Below, one piece after another: positions 1 to 5,220 of a stretch of 14,941 bases of DNA. Each line of letters starts with the position of its first letter. Within the stretch, counting starts at the first letter, position 1. Position numbers and translations under genes: made by a program. The DNA is from an uncultured Anaerococcus sp. (GTDB lineage: Bacteria > Bacillota > Clostridia > Tissierellales > Peptoniphilaceae), in contig CALTXP010000035.1 of NCBI GenBank assembly GCA_943913325.1, forward strand, positions 1-14,941, read 5' to 3'. The notes beneath the pieces are model-generated. The model was not told where the DNA came from. It saw only the letters and a program-made list of their open reading frames with translations, and did no database searches.

Positions 1-461
1 GAAAAAAGATCTAATCCATCAAGATCCTTATTAATTTCTAAAGCTTGAGTTAATTTCCCTGGACCATTTGTAAGATTCTTTTTCTGATAATTATTTAATT
101 TATTAAAAATTTTTCCAAATCTATTAATGCTTATATTATCAATTTTATTTAATGGTTCAATGGCCCTAATAAGGACTGCCTCTGGAAAATTTTCATCTAG
201 TGTTACAAAATTCATCAAATAATGGATACCATAGGTTTGGTAAACATAAATAGTACCTGCTTTCTCATACATAATTTTATTTCTGTCAGTTTTTCTTCCA
301 CCAAAAGTATGAGCTGCTCTATCGTTTATTCCAAGATATGCTTCAGTTTCTACAATTTTTGCTTTATAGGTAATTCCATTAGTATTTCTAACAATTATTT
401 TTCCCAACAACTCTTTTGACACTGTTAAAGTATCTCTATTAAAAAAATCTTTTCCTATCAT
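1..461 (-). CDS. mpg: DNA-3-methyladenine glycosylase (AAG/MPG family), C-terminus beyond the window
   Basis: This is a base-excision repair enzyme that removes alkylated purines such as 3-methyladenine from DNA. Reading back from ATG at 459-461, the frame stays open to the window edge (153 codons; family members are about 200 residues). Seen in the translation: MIGKDFFNRDTLTVSKELLG at the start, the ETEAYLG segment with the catalytic glutamate region, an AAHTFGG stretch, the tyrosine-rich YVY..YG..Y.MN motif, the RAIEP motif and a late NGPGKLTQAL motif. All are hallmarks of the AAG family in the expected order. An AGAGGG ribosome-binding site lies just upstream of the start. The gene is divergent from the first folate transporter gene, and the short gap between them must hold promoters for both. 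The last quarter is missing only because the window ends. Confidence 0.93.
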   Translation of the reverse strand, partial: MIGKDFFNRDTLTVSKELLGKIIVRNTNGITYKAKIVETEAYLGINDRAAHTFGGRKTDRNKIMYEKAGTIYVYQTYGIHYLMNFVTLDENFPEAVLIRAIEPLNKIDNISINRFGKIFNKLNNYQKKNLTNGPGKLTQALEINKDLDGLDLF

Positions 462-475
462 TTTCCCTCTTTTAT

Positions 476-512
476 TTTTTATGATCTCATATATATGTTA
501 TCATATAATTAT
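476..512 (+). promoter_or_regulatory. Probable promoter of folT copy 1 (extended -10)
   Basis: An extended -10 element TGTTATCAT lies at 496-504, with a weak TTTTTA at about 476-481 at 17-bp spacing. This would start transcription at about 511-513, exactly at the 5' edge of the riboswitch. The same 17-nt block, CATATATATGTTATCAT, occurs at the same distance (9 nt) before the second riboswitch, which argues that it is functional. A TATAAT at 504-509 is an alternative -10. The block is also part of an imperfect palindrome (481-504). Confidence 0.5.
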
Positions 513-606
513 CAGAGTAGATAGGAAGCATTAAGTGTTAAGAAATGGGTTGTTGTTCTTAAACGAAGCATATCGCTATGATTTTCTGTCGCAACCGCTG
601 CCTCTG
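513..606 (+). ncRNA. Tetrahydrofolate (THF) riboswitch, copy 1
   Basis: This is a THF-sensing aptamer (folT-associated class) in the leader of the first folate S-component gene. P1 is formed by CAGAG 513-517 with CTCTG 602-606. P2 pairs 521-528 with 582-589. The conserved core segments TTAAGTG (531-537), AATGGG (544-549) and ACGAAGC (563-569) are present. The pseudoknot GGTTG 548-552 with CAACC 592-596 is intact. The ribosome-binding site begins about 5 nt after P1, so control is most likely at translation initiation; no intrinsic terminator is visible between aptamer and gene. Confidence 0.9.
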
Positions 607-623
607 ATAGAAAGGGGATAAAT

Positions 624-1145
624 TTGAATAAAAAAATAAGCACAAAGGATTTAACAACAATAGCCTTGCTGACTGCGTTATCTGTAGTTTTTAAATTTTT
701 CAGTATAAACGTAGGTGATACTAGAAGATATAGTTTTATATTACTACCTATAATGATTTCTGGAATTTTTTATGGACCGTTAGCAGGAGCAATCACTGGA
801 GGATTAGGTGATATCATAGGAATCTTAGTTCTTCCTCAAGGCATATTTCATCCGGGTTTTACCTTGACAGCTATTCTTACTGGATTTTCATCAGGAATAA
901 TTAGTAAAAAGATTTCGAATACTAATATTAAAAATAAAAATCTTGTAACAAGTTTAGCTTGTTCTATTTTTAATTTCTTGATAGTAGGACTTTTTTTAAA
1001 TACTATATGGCTTTCTCAATTAACTGGAGCTAGCTATTGGCCACTTTTAATAAGTAGAATCATAAAATCAATTATAGAAATGTCTATGAATTGGTTATTA
1101 CTATACTTAATCTTTCCAAAACTAAATAAAATTATAGTTAAATAA
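624..1145 (+). CDS. folT: Folate-family ECF transporter S component, copy 1
   Basis: This is a membrane substrate-binding subunit that captures folates and docks on the shared ECF module (EcfA/A'/T, not in this window) for ATP-driven uptake. The protein is 173 aa, the usual S-component length, with about six hydrophobic segments. Features typical of the folT family are the A14..A18 (AxxxA) helix-1 motif used to contact EcfT, GIFYGPLAGAITGGLGDIIG at 47-66, and PQGIFHPGFTL at 71-81. Translation starts at TTG (624), 6 nt after an AAAGGGG Shine-Dalgarno. The THF riboswitch directly upstream supports folate as substrate. It is a divergent paralogue of the next gene. Confidence 0.9.
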   Translation: MNKKISTKDLTTIALLTALSVVFKFFSINVGDTRRYSFILLPIMISGIFYGPLAGAITGGLGDIIGILVLPQGIFHPGFTLTAILTGFSSGIISKKISNTNIKNKNLVTSLACSIFNFLIVGLFLNTIWLSQLTGASYWPLLISRIIKSIIEMSMNWLLLYLIFPKLNKIIVK

Positions 1146-1146
1146 A

Positions 1147-1314
1147 GGTCTGTTGCAAAACTATGAATAAATCGTCCCATCATTAAAAAGTTCTCTTAGA
1201 AAATTTTACCTCCCATGCTCGGTGGTCCAATTTTAGTCTGCCAGTGTCAGGGCAAAATTTCCTTAGAGATTTTTATAATGACTTTGGGGCAATTTATTCA
1301 TTCTATAACAAGCC
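1147..1314. repeat. MITE-like inverted-repeat element, copy A
   Basis: This is a 168-bp non-coding element whose two halves are imperfect inverted repeats of roughly 65 bp each. The left arm starts GGTCTGTTGCAAAACTATG; the right arm, read on the minus strand, starts GGCTTGTTATAGAATGAATA. Both arms share ATGAATAAAT, a CC-rich spot, an ATCATTA/GTCATTA block and a TCTC(T/A)(T/A)(A/G)G.AAATTTT block. A second copy lies at 2556-2704. The outer tips resemble terminal repeats of IS6-family elements (G-rich followed by CTGTTGCAAA), but no transposase is present and I see no target duplication. It lies directly behind folT copy 1, where the long hairpin may also act as a terminator. Confidence 0.65.
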
Positions 1315-1352
1315 TTATTTTTTATTATATAAACCTATTTTATAGACTATTC

Positions 1353-1389
1353 TTTTTAATATTACATATATATGTTATCATGTAATCAT
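1353..1389 (+). promoter_or_regulatory. Probable promoter of folT copy 2 (extended -10)
   Basis: The extended -10 TGTTATCAT (1373-1381) and TTTTTA at 1353-1358 sit in the same geometry as in the first leader. The block from 1365 onwards is a near-exact repeat of 488 onwards. Upstream, ATTACAT and ATGTAAT form an inverted repeat (1361-1367 and 1380-1386). Confidence 0.5.
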
Positions 1390-1483
1390 CAGAGTAGATA
1401 GAAAGCATTAAGTGTTAAGAAATGGGTTGTTGTTCTTAAACGAAGCATATAGCTATGATTTTCTATCGCAACCGCTGCCTCTG
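1390..1483 (+). ncRNA. Tetrahydrofolate (THF) riboswitch, copy 2
   Basis: This has the same aptamer architecture as the first copy: P1 is CAGAG 1390-1394 with CTCTG 1479-1483, and the core and pseudoknot are identical. It differs at only 3 of 94 positions (1402, 1451 and 1465). The changes at 1402 and 1465 lie in P2 and turn two G-U wobbles of copy 1 into Watson-Crick pairs; 1451 is in a loop. The Shine-Dalgarno AGGAGG (1489-1494) follows 5 nt after P1. Confidence 0.9.
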
Positions 1484-1500
1484 ATAAAAGGAGGATAAAT

Positions 1501-2025
1501 TTGAATAAAAAATTTACGATTAATAAACTAACCAAAATAGCAATTCTAGCAGCATTGTCAATTGTTTTGAGAAGATTTTTCACTATAACTATTCCTGTCA
1601 ATAAAAAAATTGGAATTGGTTATATGCCAATAATCTTATCTGGTATTTTCTATGGTCCATGGTTCGGAGGGCTAACTGGTGCTCTAGCTGATGTAGTGGG
1701 AATGTTAATCAATCCAGATGGAATATTTCATCCAGGTTTTACTTTAAGTGCATTTCTAATGGGATTTGGACCAGGTCTAATTTCTTTTTATTTTTTTAAT
1801 GATAAAATAGAAGAAAAACTTAATTTGAAAATAATCTTAAGTTGTATATTTAGCTTTATGATCATTAGACTTTTATTAGATTCTATTTGGCTACAACAAT
1901 ACTCAAGAAATCCATATCGGATTTATGTTTTAAGAAGGGTTCCTAAACAACTTATAGAAACAGTTCTTAATACTATCATTTTAAAAATAATAGTACCAAG
2001 AGTCCAAAAATATGCATATGCATAA
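1501..2025 (+). CDS. folT: Folate-family ECF transporter S component, copy 2
   Basis: This is a second folate S component, 174 aa, aligning end to end with copy 1. It keeps the AxxxA motif (A14..A18) in helix 1, SGIFYGP at 46-52 and PDGIFHPGFTL at 71-81, but differs clearly elsewhere. Helix 1 ends in RRFF, an extra basic loop lies around residues 32-36 (VNKKI), and the C-terminal segment is strongly basic (YRIYVLRRVPKQ). The TTG start at 1501 follows AGGAGG by 6 nt. Its own THF riboswitch implies folate-responsive expression, though the divergence leaves room for a different folate form or altered affinity. The gene is bracketed by two related inverted-repeat elements. Confidence 0.88.
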   Translation: MNKKFTINKLTKIAILAALSIVLRRFFTITIPVNKKIGIGYMPIILSGIFYGPWFGGLTGALADVVGMLINPDGIFHPGFTLSAFLMGFGPGLISFYFFNDKIEEKLNLKIILSCIFSFMIIRLLLDSIWLQQYSRNPYRIYVLRRVPKQLIETVLNTIILKIIVPRVQKYAYA

Positions 2026-2262
2026 TATGATGTAAGCATCAAGCTTTAGGTTTATCAACAATGGAGATATATAGTCTTAGTAGAATATATAATATAAATT
2101 AATTTCTCTCTAATACTCATATCTTCATTCTTTATTTTAGTCATTTATTTCTTATACTTACTATTAAATTGTCTTTAATTTCAACTTAATTTTTTATAAT
2201 TTCTACTATAGTGTTACAATAAAATTAAGTGGTTTACTATGAAAAAAAATTTTCTTATAAAA

Positions 2263-2314
2263 TGTACTGATCCCAAAAGTTGAACTAACAAATCAACTTA
2301 AGGAGGTCAGTACA
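2263..2314. mobile_element. 52-bp palindrome resembling two abutted IS3-family ends
   Basis: The outer arms TGTACTGA and TCAGTACA pair perfectly (8 bp). The inner arms AAGTTGA and TCAACTT also pair perfectly (7 bp) around a 9-nt loop. The left arm, TGTACTGATCCCAAAAGTTG, looks like an IS150-group IS3 terminal repeat, and the element has the TG...CA tips of that family. There is no transposase between the ends, so it looks like an internally deleted or MITE-like derivative. No 3-4 bp target duplication is visible. A simple hairpin of other origin cannot be excluded. Confidence 0.5.
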
Positions 2315-2349
2315 ATCTATTAAGTATAGCCTTTTATTTTTTATTGTAA

Positions 2350-2523
2350 GATTTTTTAACATTTAGAAAAGAATTCGATATAGATGATAAGGCATATAAT
2401 CATATGTATGATTTTTCTATAAAAATAAGTGTTAAAGATAGAAAAGGATTTGAAAGAAGTAAAGAATTTATGTTGGAAAATAAGATGATTGAAAATAATT
2501 TTGATATTGAAGAATTATTTTAA
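2350..2523 (+). pseudogene. Orphan C-terminal protein fragment, unrecognised
   Basis: An open frame of 57 codons runs from just after an in-frame stop at 2347 to TAA at 2521-2523. The first ATG is at 2404 and would leave 39 aa. The peptide is hydrophilic and protein-like (KDRKGFERSKEFMLENKM, then ENNFDIEELF at the end), but no ribosome-binding site precedes the ATG. I do not recognise the family. Its position after the IS3-like palindrome suggests the 3' end of a gene whose front was lost. Confidence 0.3.
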
Positions 2524-2555
2524 AGCTAATATAATTTTACTTTCTAAACAAAATG

Positions 2556-2704
2556 AGATGTTGCATAATGAATAAATCGTCCAAAATCATTAGAAGAACC
2601 ATACGGAAATTTTGCCTACACGATACGACAGGCTATGTAAAAAATTTCCTAAGAGAACCTTCTAATGATAGGATGATAATTATTCATAGTTTTTCAGCAG
2701 CACT
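2556..2704. repeat. MITE-like inverted-repeat element, copy B
   Basis: This roughly 149-bp element is related to the one at 1147-1314. Its left arm contains GTTGCATAATGAATAAATCG and its right arm, read on the minus strand, contains GAAAAACTATGAATAATTAT. Both continue into ATCATTAGAAG and a TAGGAAATTTT-like or CGGAAATTTT block, so the arms pair as a long imperfect hairpin with an unrelated centre. It ends a few bases from the stop of the minus-strand deoxyribosyltransferase gene and may serve as its terminator. Confidence 0.62.
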
Positions 2705-2709
2705 TTTTA

Positions 2710-3213
2710 TTAATTTTCTTCAATAAATTTATTTATATAATTAACTACTTCATCTAAATATGAATCATCTCCCGCATAGCCAGTAATAAGATGTCCATGC
2801 TCTTTAACCTTACCTACTATCATAAGATTTCTGTAGAGTTTATTTTCTCCTGTTCCTTGATACCTCATATCGGTAATTACACCTATTATCATCCTTGGAA
2901 AATCAATATCATTTTCCTCTTCAAGCTCAGCCATGATTCCATGAGCCATAATCTCTCCGGCTACACCATCATCTATAGTTACACCATCAAGACAAGCTAT
3001 CAATACATTAGCTTTTTTTAGTTCAGACGTATCAGCTTGAGATATTTTTATATCAGTAATAATATCGTCATTATTTTTCTTATCATTTATATCAGCATTT
3101 CTTTGAGGAACGTATAAATCAAGATCAGTATTTTCTTCAATATATCTTGCTAGATTCTCCGTCCACTTAAACATAGCATCATTAAAAAAATGACTTGCTA
3201 AATATCCTCTCAT
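2710..3213 (-). CDS. Nucleoside 2-deoxyribosyltransferase family protein
   Basis: This is a predicted cytosolic salvage enzyme that exchanges bases on 2'-deoxyribonucleosides, or hydrolyses them in some relatives. It is 167 aa, normal for the family. Seen: an N-terminal YLASHFFN at 4-11 that binds the nucleoside, then D76 in ACLDG, DDG at 81-83 and E87 in GVAGEIMAHG; the glutamate is the expected nucleophile. A later NLMIVGK completes the fold. The start is set at 3213 because AGGAG lies 5 nt upstream and the encoded YLAS motif must be N-terminal. A longer upstream reading runs through the Gly-rich tail of the preceding gene in another frame and is not credible. It follows the TPM gene by 8 nt and is probably the last gene of the nrdD operon. 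The exact substrate is uncertain. Confidence 0.85.
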   Translation of the reverse strand: MRGYLASHFFNDAMFKWTENLARYIEENTDLDLYVPQRNADINDKKNNDDIITDIKISQADTSELKKANVLIACLDGVTIDDGVAGEIMAHGIMAELEEENDIDFPRMIIGVITDMRYQGTGENKLYRNLMIVGKVKEHGHLITGYAGDDSYLDEVVNYINKFIEEN

Positions 3214-3221
3214 TATCTCTC

Positions 3222-4091
3222 CTAAAAACTTCTTCCTGCGCCACCGCCACCAGTGGTACCGCCACCACCTGTAAATCCACCAGATGAACCAGATCCACCA
3301 AATGATGAGCCACCTCCAAATGAAGATGAATTGCCCCATCCAGATCCTCTAAATGGATCGGATCCTCCATAACGGCGGTAAGAATTATATGGATTATTAT
3401 AATATCCTCTTCTATATCTACGACCCGGTCTACCATAAAAGCTATATCTAGTAAACATATTACTTATAACTATGAATATAAAGAACATAAAGATAATTGT
3501 TCCTAAGCTAAGACCGCCACTATAAGATTCTGAATCAGCATCTAAGTAATAATCATAATCTCCAGTAAGTTCAACTCCATATTCATCTGCTATTTCACCT
3601 ACTATAGCATTAAAACCCTCATTAATAGCCGCAGAATAGCTCCCACTTTTTAGATTAGACATCATAAAGTTATCTATAATTCTACCTACCTTACCATCAT
3701 TAAGTCTTCCCTCGATACCATAACCTGTAGAGATAAAGACTTCTCTTTTATTAGTAAAATCATCTTGGGTAATAAGCATCAGTACACCATTTTTTTTATC
3801 TTGATCACCTATAGTCCAAGAATTAAATATCTTAGTAGCTAGATCACTAGCTGGTAATCCATCGGGATTTTTCATGGTTACTACTACTACTTGAGAACCT
3901 GTCTTTTGTTCAAGTTCTCTGTTTGTCTCAGTAATATTTTCTTTGGCATCTTCGTCTATCATCCCTAACTCATCTAGGTAGAAATTGCTTGGTGAATTTG
4001 GTATAGATATATCTGCAAAAGAGAATAAAGGAAAAAATAAAAAGATTATCATAAATATTAAATTGATTTTAAATAATTTTTTCCTTTCCAT
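3222..4091 (-). CDS. TPM-domain (YgcG-type) membrane protein with Gly-rich tail
   Basis: This 289-aa protein has a cleavable signal peptide (hydrophobic 9-25, cleavage likely after SFA at 24-26). An extracytoplasmic TPM domain spans about 35-170, including the QVVVVTM strand at 67-73, NGVLMLI at 101-107 and GYGIEGRLNDGKVGRI at 123-138. One transmembrane helix lies at about 194-213, followed by a short basic cytoplasmic stretch rich in Arg and Tyr. The last 50 residues are a Gly/Ser-rich repeat ending GGGGAGRSF. This is the YgcG layout that is usually paired with LemA, as here. The function is not well established; roles in membrane or envelope stress and in photosystem repair (plants) have been proposed for TPM proteins. 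Start ATG 4091 follows AGGAG. Confidence 0.85.
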   Translation of the reverse strand: MERKKLFKINLIFMIIFLFFPLFSFADISIPNSPSNFYLDELGMIDEDAKENITETNRELEQKTGSQVVVVTMKNPDGLPASDLATKIFNSWTIGDQDKKNGVLMLITQDDFTNKREVFISTGYGIEGRLNDGKVGRIIDNFMMSNLKSGSYSAAINEGFNAIVGEIADEYGVELTGDYDYYLDADSESYSGGLSLGTIIFMFFIFIVISNMFTRYSFYGRPGRRYRRGYYNNPYNSYRRYGGSDPFRGSGWGNSSSFGGGSSFGGSGSSGGFTGGGGTTGGGGAGRSF

Positions 4092-4099
4092 TTTAACTC

Positions 4100-4696
4100 C
4101 TATCTTTTATCACTATTAAAATCAACCGTTGGTGCATCCTGAGCTTTCTCAATAGCTTGGAAATATTCTGCTTCTTTATATCCAGTAACTCCTGCGATTA
4201 TATTTGTAGGAAATCTCTTTAAGTCAGAATTATATTCCTTAACTGCCTGGTTGTAATTACTACGTTCTACAGAGATTCTATTTTCTGATCCTGCAAGCTC
4301 ATCCATAAGTTGTGTATATTGGGTATTTGCCTTTAAGTCTGGATAGTCTTCTGCAACCACATTTATATCTCTAACAGCTTGACTAAGTTCTTCATTGGCA
4401 TCAGCAAGTTCTTTTGGAGAACTAGCATGATTAATTCCTGCACGAGCTTCTGTAACTTTGGTTAAAGTTTCTCCTTCATAATCAGAGTATCCTTTAACTG
4501 TATTTACTAAGTTCGGTATAAGATCAGCCCTTCTTTGCACAACATTTTGAACTTGGGCATAAGATTCATTAACATTCTCACGACTTCCTGCAAGCCTATT
4601 ATAGGTTGGAACTGTAAGTACTAATAAGGCAACAACAATTATTAATATAATACCTAATGTTCCAAAACCTCTCTTCTTATTATTTGATTGATTCAT
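4100..4696 (-). CDS. lemA: LemA family protein
   Basis: This 198-aa membrane-anchored protein has a basic N-terminus, one transmembrane helix at about 12-29, then a long helical extracytoplasmic domain. LemA hallmarks include YNRL at 32-35, the NVNESYAQVQNVVQRRADLI region at 41-60, PNLV at 61-64 and a C-terminal FPTNIIAG..GY motif. Its biochemical role is unknown; bacterial LemA proteins commonly occur beside TPM/YgcG proteins, and the TPM gene follows 8 nt later. The start has a strong AAAGGAGG 6 nt upstream. It begins 29 nt after nrdG, so read-through from nrdDG is likely, although an AT-rich TATAAT-like stretch in the gap could add a promoter. Confidence 0.9.
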   Translation of the reverse strand: MNQSNNKKRGFGTLGIILIIVVALLVLTVPTYNRLAGSRENVNESYAQVQNVVQRRADLIPNLVNTVKGYSDYEGETLTKVTEARAGINHASSPKELADANEELSQAVRDINVVAEDYPDLKANTQYTQLMDELAGSENRISVERSNYNQAVKEYNSDLKRFPTNIIAGVTGYKEAEYFQAIEKAQDAPTVDFNSDKR

Positions 4697-4725
4697 TAAT
4701 CCTCCTTTAAATATATATTATATTA

Positions 4726-5220
4726 CTACCCATTATATAAAATTACCTTACTAGAAGCGATACTATCTTTTACATCTATTATTCTTTGATTACTAGATCC
4801 TCTAAAGGCTAAGTTTAAATTCTTTTTACTTTCTATAAAAGGTCCATCTACCAATACATCCACTAAAGATAAAAGATTTTTTGAATCTTTATTTTTTAAT
4901 AAATTTTCAAATGTAAAACCAGAGTATATCCATATAGATTTATCTATTTGCTTCTTTACTTCATTTACAATCTTATATAAGTCTACTGCATGCTCAAATG
5001 GCTCTCCACCTAAGATTGTAAGTCCTGATACATTTGGATCATTCAAATAAGAAATAAGTTCATAGCTAGTTTCATTTGTCCATTTTTTTCCAAAATTAGG
5101 ATTTTGATAATCTATATTAAAGCAATTCTTACATTTAAGGTGACATCCTGTTACGAATACACTAGTTCTTATACCTGGTCCATTGGCTATATCATATTTT
5201 CTAATTTGTCCATAATTCAT
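4726..5220 (-). CDS. nrdG: Anaerobic ribonucleotide reductase activating protein
   Basis: This is a radical SAM enzyme that installs the glycyl radical on NrdD under anaerobic conditions. It is 164 aa, typical for NrdG. The [4Fe-4S] motif C26-x3-C30-x2-C33 lies in TGCHLKCKNCFN, preceded by NGPGIRTSVF. GGEPFEH is the SAM-binding GGEP motif. Its ATG overlaps the nrdD stop codon (ATGA), giving translational coupling with its substrate enzyme. Confidence 0.95.
   Translation of the reverse strand: MNYGQIRKYDIANGPGIRTSVFVTGCHLKCKNCFNIDYQNPNFGKKWTNETSYELISYLNDPNVSGLTILGGEPFEHAVDLYKIVNEVKKQIDKSIWIYSGFTFENLLKNKDSKNLLSLVDVLVDGPFIESKKNLNLAFRGSSNQRIIDVKDSIASSKVILYNG

Larger units (their letters stand above)
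2026..2555. other. Gene-poor stretch with remnants
   Basis: About 530 bp hold no intact recognisable gene. They contain very AT-rich sequence (2026-2240), a possible -10 TACAAT near 2215-2220, a start-like ATG at 2239 that opens a 14-codon frame (MKKNFLIK...) running into the IS3-like palindrome, the palindrome itself (2263-2314), and an orphan C-terminal coding fragment (2350-2523). No clear terminator is seen for folT copy 2. The layout suggests a gene disrupted by mobile DNA and then eroded. Confidence 0.5.

Noticed and set aside
222..419. Plus-strand frame of 65 codons
   Set aside because: Antisense to the glycosylase gene, with Ser/Phe/Ile-rich shadow composition.
1389..1601. Minus-strand frame of 70 codons across the second THF riboswitch
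   Set aside because: Antisense to a structured leader and the start of folT copy 2, with no supporting start signal.
3182..3436. Minus-strand open frame of 84 codons and the 5' extension of the deoxyribosyltransferase frame to 3339
   Set aside because: Both run through the Gly/Ser-rich tail of the TPM gene in other frames; the low-complexity Trp/Ile and His/Val-rich peptides are artefacts of GGN-type codons.
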